Source: Actinomadura fibrosa
GTDB lineage: Bacteria > Actinomycetota > Actinomycetes > Streptosporangiales > Streptosporangiaceae
Reading direction: 5' to 3'
Length of the DNA: 64,000 nucleotides
Assembly (NCBI RefSeq): GCF_900659615.1
Contig: NZ_CAACUY010000011.1
Location: 36,307 to 100,306, forward strand
Shown here: one piece after another, positions 33,899 to 41,321 of the stretch
Layout of the letters: every line of letters starts with the position of its first letter
How positions within the stretch are numbered: position 1 is the stretch's first letter
Made by a program: the position numbers and the translations under genes
The notes under the pieces: model-generated
Databases searched by the model: none
The model's input: only the letters and a program-made list of their open reading frames with translations
Told to the model about the DNA's origin: nothing

Positions 33899-35613
33899 TA
33901 GGGGGACGGGCCGCCGAACATCTCGCTGAGGCGCGGCGCCAGCTCGAAGTCGCCGCGGAGCTTGAGGCGGCCGTCCATGAGGAGGGACGCGGGGTTGGCG
34001 TCACCGGCGAGGATCCGGAGGAAGTCGGCGGCCCCCACGATGAGGGTGAGGGCGGCGTCGTCGGCCCGGCCCGGCTTCGCCCGCGCCCGGCGGTCGCCGA
34101 CCTCGACCGTCCAGGCGGTCGCCGGACGGCCGTCGCGGGTGAGGCGGAACTCCAGCTCGCCCCGGAAGCCGCCCGAGGCGGACGGGTCGTAGGCGCGGGC
34201 CATCCCGGCGAAGAGGACCCGCTGGGCGCCCGGCCCGAAACGGCGCTCGATCTGCGCGTCCGAGCGGCCATGGACGAGCCGGTAGAAGCCCTGCGCGGCG
34301 CGCTTGCGCCCGGCCGCGCGGACCTCGTCGCGCAACGGCCGCCGCGGCCTCGACGACCGGGACCCGCGCAGCGCCCGCGACACCTCGGCGTCCTCGTCGA
34401 TGCGGTAGCCGGGCGGCAGCGTGCGGGCGGGCCTGCGGCGGGCGAGGGCGGCCTCGATCGCCGGGGCCAGCCGCTCGGCCTTCGCTGCCTCGCGCTCCTC
34501 GCGTCCCTCGGTGAAGCGCGGCAGGATCGCCTTGCCGAACAGTTCGAGGCTCTCGCAGATGTGCTCGTGCCGGTTCGGGCCCGCCTGGAGGACGAACGAC
34601 ACCTGGTCGACCCCGGCGGACTCGTAGCGGCGGATCAGGTCGGCGACCTGGTCGGGGGTGCCGACGGCGCCGCGGAGGGAGCCGACGTTGACGTTGAGCG
34701 CCTCGGCGTTCGCGATGATCTGGTCGCGGTCGAAACCGCGGGCGGCCCGGCGCTCCTCGAACTCGCGCCAGACGTCCGTCCGCCCCGGGTCGTGCGGCGT
34801 CGTCCCGTAGTAGTGGGCGAGCGCGAACCCGAAGAAGTGGGCGCCGTCGATGCCCCGGTCGATCGCCGTGGCCTCGTCCTCGTGCAGCATCATCGGCAGG
34901 ACGACGGTCACGTTGGGGTTCACCGCGAAGCCCGCGGGGACGCACTCGTCCGAGGCGATGATGCGGTAGTACTCGTCCACCCACCTGCCCGCGTCCTCGG
35001 GTTCGACGAAGGAGAACGACAGGGCGCCGATGCCGTTCCTGGCGGCGAAGTGGATGGTCTCCCGGCGCGAGCACGCCACCCAGAGCGGCGGATGCGGCTT
35101 CTGGACGGGCTTGGGGATGACGTTGCGCGGCGGCATCCGGAAGTGCGGCGAGCTCCACCCGGCAAAGGGCTCCTCCACGAACATGCGGGTGACGGCGTCG
35201 ATCGCGTCCTGCCACTGGGCCCGCTTGTCCGTCCGCCGGACCCCGAAGCCGCCCAGCTCGGCACTCGAACTGGCCTCCCCCGTCCCGAAGTCGACGCGCC
35301 CGTTCGACACGAGATCGAGCGTGGCGATCCGCTCGGCGATCCGGGCGGGATGGTTGATCGCGGGCGGCAGCTGGACGATGCCGTGGCCCAGCCGTATCCG
35401 CTTCGTCCGCTGCGACGCCGCCGCGAGGAACACCTCCGGCGCGGACGAGTGGCTGTACTCCTCCAGGAAGTGGTGCTCGACCTCCCAGACATAGTCGAAG
35501 CCGATCCGGTCGGCGATCTCGACCTGCTCCAGCGCGTCCTGGTAGAGCCGCAGCTCCTGCCCGTCCGCCCAAGGACGCGGCAACTGGTGCTCATAGAAGA
35601 GTGAGAAGCGCAA
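33895..35613 (-). CDS. LLM-class oxidoreductase fused to an SCP2-like domain
   Basis: 572 residues. Residues 1-355 are a bacterial-luciferase-like monooxygenase: RFSLFYEHQLPRPW, FDYVWEVEHHFLEEYSHSSAPEVFLAAAS, RIRLGHGIVQLPPAINHPARIAERIATLDLVSNGRVDFGTGEASS. A charged linker follows, then a C-terminal domain (about 450-572) with RVLFAGMARAYDPSASGGFRGELEFRLT, DAALTLIVGAADFLRILAGDANPASLLMDGRLKLRGDFELA, the SCP2 sterol-carrier fold. The start is a rare TTG, strongly backed by AGGAGG eight bases upstream. SCP2 domains hold lipid or acyl-CoA chains, so the substrate is probably hydrophobic. It is divergent from a CoA transferase over a shared palindrome. Confidence 0.88.
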   Translation of the reverse strand: MRFSLFYEHQLPRPWADGQELRLYQDALEQVEIADRIGFDYVWEVEHHFLEEYSHSSAPEVFLAAASQRTKRIRLGHGIVQLPPAINHPARIAERIATLDLVSNGRVDFGTGEASSSAELGGFGVRRTDKRAQWQDAIDAVTRMFVEEPFAGWSSPHFRMPPRNVIPKPVQKPHPPLWVACSRRETIHFAARNGIGALSFSFVEPEDAGRWVDEYYRIIASDECVPAGFAVNPNVTVVLPMMLHEDEATAIDRGIDGAHFFGFALAHYYGTTPHDPGRTDVWREFEERRAARGFDRDQIIANAEALNVNVGSLRGAVGTPDQVADLIRRYESAGVDQVSFVLQAGPNRHEHICESLELFGKAILPRFTEGREEREAAKAERLAPAIEAALARRRPARTLPPGYRIDEDAEVSRALRGSRSSRPRRPLRDEVRAAGRKRAAQGFYRLVHGRSDAQIERRFGPGAQRVLFAGMARAYDPSASGGFRGELEFRLTRDGRPATAWTVEVGDRRARAKPGRADDAALTLIVGAADFLRILAGDANPASLLMDGRLKLRGDFELAPRLSEMFGGPSPY

Positions 35614-35621
35614 CTGCGGGA

Positions 35622-35627
35622 CCTCCT
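35622..35627 (-). promoter_or_regulatory. Ribosome-binding site selecting a TTG start
   Basis: AGGAGG, complementary to the 16S rRNA end, lies eight bases before TTG 35613. No ATG or GTG is at a useful distance, so the TTG is the likely initiator of the LLM-SCP2 gene. Confidence 0.8.
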
Positions 35628-35727
35628 GGGCTTGTGGCCTGCGCGAACGCCGTTTGGAGCGGCCGCACCGGGCCTTCATCGCCACACTTCACCGAGTTGG
35701 ACGCCGCGTCAACAGGGGTGTTGTGAC

Positions 35728-35741
35728 CAAGCGCTCGCTTG
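35728..35741. promoter_or_regulatory. 14-bp palindrome, probable TetR-type operator
   Basis: CAAGCG-CT-CGCTTG is a perfect dyad between the divergent LLM-SCP2 and CoA transferase genes. Sites of this CAAG-N6-CTTG form are common TetR-family operators at acyl-CoA and lipid genes of actinomycetes. No TetR gene is directly next to it. Confidence 0.6.
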
Positions 35742-35797
35742 ACTGAGGCTCGGGTCGCGCGGGAACGTGGGGGTGATCACGGACGGGAGGGAGAGCG

Positions 35798-36841
35798 ATG
35801 GCGCCGCTCGACGGGCTGCGGGTTCTCGACCTGACCATGTGGCGGCCCGGGCCGTACACGACGCAGCTGCTCGGCCAGCTCGGCGCGGACGTGATCAAGG
35901 TGGAGCCGCCGGGCGGCGAGCCGATGCGGATGTTCCGCGGCCACTTCGACCTGCTCAACCGGCACAAGCGGAGCGTCGCGCTGGACCTGAAGTCGCCGGA
36001 CGGGCTGGCGCGCTGCCGGGAGCTCGCGGCGGGCGCCGAGGTGTTCGTCGAGGGCTTCCGGCCCGGGGTCGCCGAGCGGCTCGGGGTCGGGCACGAGGCG
36101 CTGCGCGCGGCGAACCCGGCGCTCGTGTACTGCTCGATCTCCGGGTACGGGGCGGAGGGGCCGCTCGCCGACGTCCCCGGGCACGACGTCAACTACCGCG
36201 CCTACGCCGCCGCGCTGCCGCCCGACGCGGGCTCCCCCGCCGCCGACGAGCTGCCACTCGCGGACATGGCGGCGGCCACCATGGCCGCGTTCGCGATCAC
36301 CGCGGCGTGCCTGAAGGCCCGCGCGACCGGGATCGGCGACCGCGTCGACCTCGGCATGGCGGACGTGCTGGCCCACTGGATGGGCACCGTCCCCGAGGCG
36401 GCCGCGCGGTCCGCCGGCGGGCCCGTGCCCGGCTACGGCGTCTACCCCGCCAAGGACGGGCGGAGGATCACGCTCGGGGTCGTCTCGGAGCAGCGGCTCT
36501 GGGCCTCGACGTGCCGCGCCCTCGACCTGGACGACCTCGCCGGCGTCCCGTTCGCCGAGCGTCTCCGCCGCGTCGGGGAGCTGGACGGGGCCGTCGCCGC
36601 CGCCGTCGCGCGGCTGCCCGCGGACGAGGCCGTCGAGCGGCTCACGGCGGCCGGGGCGCCCGTCGCGCCGATCCTCGACCGCGCCCGGATGCTGGACCTC
36701 GACCACTTCCGCGTCCGCGACGTCCAGGGCTCGGGACCGGTGCGGACGGCCGTCCATCCGCCGCTCGCGGGCGGGACGGTCGCCGAGCTGGACGAGCACC
36801 GCGGGCAGGACTGGCGGGCCCGGGACGATCTCACGGACTGA
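35798..36841 (+). CDS. Family III CoA transferase (CaiB/BaiF type)
   Basis: 347 residues. The start PLDGLRVLDLTMWRPGPYTTQLLGQLGADVIKVEPPGG and DLKSPDGLARCRELAAGAEVFVEGFRPGVAERLG are classical. The covalent-intermediate aspartate is probably D156 in LADMAAATMAAFAI. Family III enzymes move CoA between carboxylic acids by way of an aspartyl-CoA anhydride. At 347 residues it is shorter than the usual 390-400, with a brief small domain. GGAGGGAGAGCG precedes the ATG. The divergent LLM-SCP2 gene and the palindrome between them suggest shared control and a joint pathway for a lipid-like acid. Confidence 0.9.
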   Translation: MAPLDGLRVLDLTMWRPGPYTTQLLGQLGADVIKVEPPGGEPMRMFRGHFDLLNRHKRSVALDLKSPDGLARCRELAAGAEVFVEGFRPGVAERLGVGHEALRAANPALVYCSISGYGAEGPLADVPGHDVNYRAYAAALPPDAGSPAADELPLADMAAATMAAFAITAACLKARATGIGDRVDLGMADVLAHWMGTVPEAAARSAGGPVPGYGVYPAKDGRRITLGVVSEQRLWASTCRALDLDDLAGVPFAERLRRVGELDGAVAAAVARLPADEAVERLTAAGAPVAPILDRARMLDLDHFRVRDVQGSGPVRTAVHPPLAGGTVAELDEHRGQDWRARDDLTD

Positions 36842-36883
36842 AATACGGGTGGGAATGTCGTATCCGTTTGGCATGCTGGTGGC

Positions 36884-39826
36884 GTGACTGCGCGTGCGAT
36901 GAGTCCTCTGCTGGTCGGCAGGGCGGCCGAGCTCCGCGAGCTGGAGGACGCGCTCGCCGCGGCCCCCGGGGCGGTGCTCGTCGGGGGCGAGGCGGGCCTC
37001 GGCAAGACACGCCTCATCCGCGAGTTCGGTGCCGCGCTGGCCGAGCCCGCGATGCCGGGCGGGGCGCCGCGTGCCCGGCTGCTCGTGGGCGGCTGCCTGG
37101 AGCTCGGCTCCGACGGCCTGCCCTTCGCCCCGTTCACGACCGTGCTGCGCGGGCTCGTCCGCGACATCGGCATCGACGGCGTCGCCGGGCTCGTCCCGCG
37201 CGGCGACACCGCGTGCCTCGCCCGGCTGCTGCCCGAGTTCGGGGAGCCGGAGTCCGACGCCGCCTCGGGCGAGGAGCGCGCCCGCCTGTTCGAGGTTGTG
37301 CTGACCCTGCTGGAGCGGCTGGCCGAGCAGGGCCCGGTCGTCCTCGTCATCGAGGACGCGCACTGGGCCGACCGCTCCACTCGCGACCTGCTGACGTTCC
37401 TCATCCGCAACGTGAGCGCGGCGCCGCTGCTCATCGTCGCGACGTACCGGGCCGACGAGCTGCACCGCGCCCATCCGCTGCGGCCCGTGCTCGCCGGGCT
37501 GGAGCGCGTCGACCGCGTCCGGCGGCTGGAGCTCACCCGGCTGTCGCGCGCCGACGTCGCCGCGCTCGTCGCCGGCACGCTCGGCCACGCGCCGCCGCCC
37601 GGCCTCGTCGACCGGATCGCGGCGCGCAGCGAGGGCAACCCGCTGTTCATCGAGGCGCTCCTGGACGACGACGGCACCCTCGCCTGCGAGCTGCCCGAGT
37701 CCCTGCGCGACCTGCTGCTCGCCGGCGTCCAGCGGCTGCCCGAGGAGACCCAGGACGTCCTGCGCGACGCCAGCGGCGGCGGCACCCGCATCGAGCACGC
37801 GCTGCTGGCCGCCGTGTCCGGGCTCGACGACGCCGCGCTGACCCGGGTGCTGCGCCCCGCCGTCGCGGCGAACGTCCTCGTGGTGGACGGCGACGGCTAC
37901 GCGTTCCGGCACGCCCTCATCCGCGAGGCCGTCCACGACGACCTCCTGCCCGGCGAGCACACGCGCCTCCACACCCGCTACGCGGAGGCCCTGGAGAACG
38001 ACCCCGGGCTCGTCCCGTCCGGGCGGCTGTGGGTGGAGCTCAGCCACCACTGGAACGCCGCGCACGACTCGACCTGGGCGCTCGTCGCGTCCTGGCGCGC
38101 CGCCGCCGACGCCCGCAAGGCCCTCGCCTACGCCGAGTGCCTCACGATGCTGTCGCGCGTCCTCGAACTGTGGGACCGGGTGCCGGACGCGGCGGAGCGC
38201 ATCGGCGCCGACCACGTCAAGGTGCTGGAGGACGCCGCCACCGCGGCCGACTTCGCCGGCGAGTACGACCGCGGCATCAAGCTCGTCACCGCCGCGCTCG
38301 ACGAGGTGGAGCGCGGCGGGGCCCGCGACACGGCCCGCTGGGCGTCGCTGCTGGAGCTGCGCGGCCGCATGTCCCACCAGATGGCCCGCCCCGGCTTCGT
38401 CGAGGACCTGCGCGCCGCCGCGGCGGCGCTCCCGGCCGACCCGCCGACCGTGCTGCGCGCGCGGGTGCTGGCGACGCTCGCCCAGTACGTCCGCCTGACG
38501 ACCGACATCGACGGCGCCCGCGCGGCCGCCGAGGAGTCGCTCGCCATCGCCCGCCGGCTGGAGGACCCCCTCGCCGAGGCGCAGGCGCTCATCACGCTCT
38601 TCTGCGTCGACATCGACTACGAGAAGGACGCCACGCGGATCACCGAGGTCAGGGACGTCGCGGAGCGCAGCGGCGACCACCGCGCCATCCTCCGCCGCAG
38701 CGTCATCGAGTCCCACTTCCTGGAGGGCGCGGGACGGCACGAGGAGGCCGCCGCCGTCGCCGCGCGCGGCAGGGAGCTCGCCCGCGAGTACGGCGTCACG
38801 CGCACGCAGGGCACGTTCCTGTCCATCAACCAGACCGAGCCGCTGGTGTCGCTCGGCCGCTGGGACGAGGCGCTCACCGTCCTGCGCAACGCCATGGACC
38901 AGGAGCCGTCCGTCACGATCCGCACCTCGCTCCTCGTGCTGTGGGGCATGGTGACGCTCGCGCGCGGCGACGTGGAGGGCACCCGGGAGCCGCTGACGGC
39001 CGCCCGGGAGATCGTGGCCCTCAAGATGAACTGGCTCAAGACCCAGGACTACTTCGCCACGCTGCGCCTGGAGGGGCTGGTCGCGCTGGCCGAGGGCCGC
39101 CCCGCCGACGCGGTCGCGGCGGCGCGCGAGGTCGTCAAGCGGCCGGGCCTGCCCGACGACGCCCGCTACGCCTGGCCCGTCCTGGTGATCGGCGCGGCGG
39201 CCTGCGCCGAGCTCGCCGCCGCCGGGCAGGACGCCTCCGACGACCTCGCGCGGATGGAGGAGCGCGCCGCCCAGGTGCACGTCCAGGGCCCGTTGCAGGG
39301 CGCGTACGCGCTGACGTTCGCGGCCGAGGCGGCGCGGGCCCGCGGCGTCCTCGACCGGGACGCGTGGGACACGGCCGCCGCCGCGTGGGAGGCGCTCGGC
39401 AACCCGTTCCACCGCGCCGAGGCGCTCACCCGCGCCGCCGAGGCCGCGTTACTGGACGGCGACCACGAGGCCGCCGCCGACCGGCTGTGCGTCGCCGCCG
39501 CCCTCGCCGCCGGCCTGCGCGCCGAGCCGCTCGCCGCGCGGATCGACGACCTGCGCCGCCGCACCCGCGGGCCGCGCCGGAACGGCGCCGACGACGCCGT
39601 CCCGCTCGGCCTGACCCCGCGCGAGTACGAGGTGCTGCGCCTCGTGGCGGAGGGCCGCAGCAACCGCGACATCGCCGCGGCGCTGTTCATCTCGGTGAAG
39701 ACGGCGAGCGTCCACGTCTCGAACATCCTCGGCAAGCTGGAGGTGGCGAGCCGCGGCGAGGCGGCGGCGACCGCGCACCGCCTGGCCCTGTTCCCCGGCC
39801 AGAACCGGCAGCCCGCCCGCCGCTGA
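36884..39826 (+). CDS. LAL-type LuxR-family regulator
   Basis: 980 residues. An AAA-type ATPase module at the start (SPLLVGRAAELRELE, P-loop GGEAGLGKTR, Walker B-like VVLVIEDAHWAD), a long helical TPR-like middle, and a C-terminal LuxR helix-turn-helix from about 908 (LTPREYEVLRLVAEGRSNRDIAAALFISVKTASVHVSNIL). This is the large ATP-binding LuxR (LAL/MalT-like) class, often an activator of secondary metabolism or catabolism. The GTG at 36884 is the first start; ATG 36899 is equally possible. It lies 42 bases after the CoA transferase and may sense its product. Confidence 0.92.
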   Translation: MTARAMSPLLVGRAAELRELEDALAAAPGAVLVGGEAGLGKTRLIREFGAALAEPAMPGGAPRARLLVGGCLELGSDGLPFAPFTTVLRGLVRDIGIDGVAGLVPRGDTACLARLLPEFGEPESDAASGEERARLFEVVLTLLERLAEQGPVVLVIEDAHWADRSTRDLLTFLIRNVSAAPLLIVATYRADELHRAHPLRPVLAGLERVDRVRRLELTRLSRADVAALVAGTLGHAPPPGLVDRIAARSEGNPLFIEALLDDDGTLACELPESLRDLLLAGVQRLPEETQDVLRDASGGGTRIEHALLAAVSGLDDAALTRVLRPAVAANVLVVDGDGYAFRHALIREAVHDDLLPGEHTRLHTRYAEALENDPGLVPSGRLWVELSHHWNAAHDSTWALVASWRAAADARKALAYAECLTMLSRVLELWDRVPDAAERIGADHVKVLEDAATAADFAGEYDRGIKLVTAALDEVERGGARDTARWASLLELRGRMSHQMARPGFVEDLRAAAAALPADPPTVLRARVLATLAQYVRLTTDIDGARAAAEESLAIARRLEDPLAEAQALITLFCVDIDYEKDATRITEVRDVAERSGDHRAILRRSVIESHFLEGAGRHEEAAAVAARGRELAREYGVTRTQGTFLSINQTEPLVSLGRWDEALTVLRNAMDQEPSVTIRTSLLVLWGMVTLARGDVEGTREPLTAAREIVALKMNWLKTQDYFATLRLEGLVALAEGRPADAVAAAREVVKRPGLPDDARYAWPVLVIGAAACAELAAAGQDASDDLARMEERAAQVHVQGPLQGAYALTFAAEAARARGVLDRDAWDTAAAAWEALGNPFHRAEALTRAAEAALLDGDHEAAADRLCVAAALAAGLRAEPLAARIDDLRRRTRGPRRNGADDAVPLGLTPREYEVLRLVAEGRSNRDIAAALFISVKTASVHVSNILGKLEVASRGEAAATAHRLALFPGQNRQPARR

Positions 39827-40343
39827 ACCCGGTCGGGGGCGCCGTCACGGCCTGTGGACTTGCCTGGGTCCGGTGGCGGGGGCCTCCCCTCCCCGGCTCC
39901 CGCCACCGGACCGTCGGGCCACACGGGAACTTCAGTGGCTGGCCTTCGGGGTCGCGGTCCGGGGAAGCAACCGGTGCTTCTCCGCTCGGAGGAGCGGCCC
40001 GCGGTCCGTCCGGCCACTGTCCAGTCTGCTGGGCGGACGCCCGCCGCGCATCGGGAGACATCCCGATATCCGCATACCTAGAGAGCGCGCCGACCCCGCA
40101 TCACCGCCGAAATCGGGGCCCACCGGACCGTGGGACGACCGAAGCGGAGAACACCGGCGAGCCGCATCGAGCCGGGTGTACGGGCCTCCACTGAGCCGAC
40201 CCGGCGACCGGAGCGCGAAGAGAGGGCGAAGAGAGGGCGGAGCGAACGGGCGCCGCGGGAACGCGAAGGGGACGGGGCGCCTCGGATAACGCGAAAGGGA
40301 CGGGCGCCGAGTGGCGGGCCCGTCCCCTTCGGAACGTCGTGTG
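39827..40343. other. Intergenic region without convincing gene
   Basis: 517 bases between the convergent LAL and methyltransferase genes. Open frames exist on both strands, but none has a ribosome-binding site with sensible protein content. The right part holds Arg/Glu-type purine-rich sequence with direct repeats: GAAGAGAGGGCGAAGAGAGGGCG near 40216 (two copies of an 11-base unit), and two imperfect 25-base copies starting ACGCGAAGGGGACGGGGCGCC and ACGCGAAAGGGACGGGCGCC near 40260-40310. A terminator-like hairpin closes it. Confidence 0.5.
40295..40329 (-). terminator. Terminator after the methyltransferase gene
   Basis: AAGGGACGGGC pairs with GCCCGTCCCCTT with one bulged base around a 12-base loop, 15 bases beyond the stop codon. 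Confidence 0.6.
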
Positions 40344-41162
40344 TCAGCGCGGGACGCGCGCCACGCAGAACACCGTCTGGCCGAACGGCGGCCGGACGAG
40401 CCGCTCGATGCCGCGGGTGAGCGGCACGACCGTCCGGTCGTAGATCTTGACGAGCCGCGGGTCGGGGTAGCCGGCGCCGCCGCGGCGGACCGCGAACCAC
40501 CAGGCGATGCCGCCGAGGAAGTTGATCGGCTTCAGCACCTCGGGGACCAGCCCCGCCGCGCGCACCGACGCCTCCAGCGTCGCCGGCGTGTACCGGGTCA
40601 CGTGCCCGACCTTGCGGTCGAAGTCGCCGTAGAGCTGCATGTAGCCGGGGACCCAGATGACGATCCGGCCGCCGGGCAGCGTGACGGCGCCGAGGTCGCG
40701 CAGCGCCTGGACGTCGTCCTTGATGTGCTCCAGGACGTTCATCATCACGACGGTGTCGACCTTCTGCCGGATCTCCACCTCGGCCGGCAGCTCCAGGTCG
40801 AGGACCTCGACGTCGTCGTCCTGGTCGTAGCGCTTGCGGAGCTGCTCCACGCAGTACGGGTCGTTGTCGCTGACGGCGAGGTAGTCGAGCCGCCCCGCGA
40901 ACTGCTCGGAGAAGTGCCCGAGCCCGGAGCCGATCTCCAGCAGCGAGCGTCCCACGTACGGGGCGACGGTGTCGTACTCGTACTTGCGGTAGTTGCGGGC
41001 CTCGTCGCCGCCCAGGTGGTTTTCGAGCGCTCCCTCGCCCGCCGCGGGCTGGACGACCTCGCCGTCGCCCGCGGTCCTGATCACGGTTCCGGGTTTCGGC
41101 CTGGTGCCGAGGAAGTTGAGGAGGGTGCCTGCGATGGAGTTCTTCTGACCTGGTGGCTGCAT
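40344..41162 (-). CDS. Class I SAM-dependent methyltransferase
   Basis: 272 residues. SAM-binding motif I is LLEIGSGLGHFSE, post-I YLAVSDNDPYCVEQL, and VDTVVMMNVLEHIKDDVQAL marks motif II, followed by LPGGRIVIWVPGYMQLYGDFDRKVGHVTRYT; the last stretch is typical of methyltransferases near glycan or polyketide synthesis genes. The ATG at 41162 gives the start MQPPGQKN; an upstream in-frame start exists at 41252, and the ribosome-binding site is weak for both. It has no obvious partner nearby. Confidence 0.88.
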   Translation of the reverse strand: MQPPGQKNSIAGTLLNFLGTRPKPGTVIRTAGDGEVVQPAAGEGALENHLGGDEARNYRKYEYDTVAPYVGRSLLEIGSGLGHFSEQFAGRLDYLAVSDNDPYCVEQLRKRYDQDDDVEVLDLELPAEVEIRQKVDTVVMMNVLEHIKDDVQALRDLGAVTLPGGRIVIWVPGYMQLYGDFDRKVGHVTRYTPATLEASVRAAGLVPEVLKPINFLGGIAWWFAVRRGGAGYPDPRLVKIYDRTVVPLTRGIERLVRPPFGQTVFCVARVPR

Positions 41163-41321
41163 ACTTCCCGCTCGCTGGGTGCGTGGGCGTTCGGATGTCT
41201 TCGCCGGATCGAGGAGTCCTGTCCCCCCGGGACGGTCCGATCTCAGGCGCAAGGTCGGGACAGTCTACCCATCCGTACGAGCCGCCGACGCAGAGCGTTC
41301 AGTTTCGCGCGTGGCCTGGGC

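Noticed and set aside
35798..39826. Secondary-metabolite gene cluster around the LAL regulator and methyltransferase
   Set aside because: No polyketide, NRPS, terpene or RiPP core gene lies nearby; P450, methyltransferase and oxidoreductases are scattered and in unlinked units.
35767..40194. A single 1475-codon open frame on the plus strand
   Set aside because: It is a shadow lying over the CoA transferase and LAL genes in another frame; its product is Arg/Pro/Gly-rich without any domain, while the true frames show complete families.
39873..40289. Arg/Pro-rich 138-codon gene between LAL and methyltransferase
   Set aside because: No ribosome-binding site, no domain, and amino-acid composition typical of out-of-frame high-GC DNA.
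40078..40500. Minus-strand 140-codon frame overlapping the methyltransferase end
   Set aside because: Most of it is the methyltransferase gene read out of frame, and the remainder is repeat-rich intergene.
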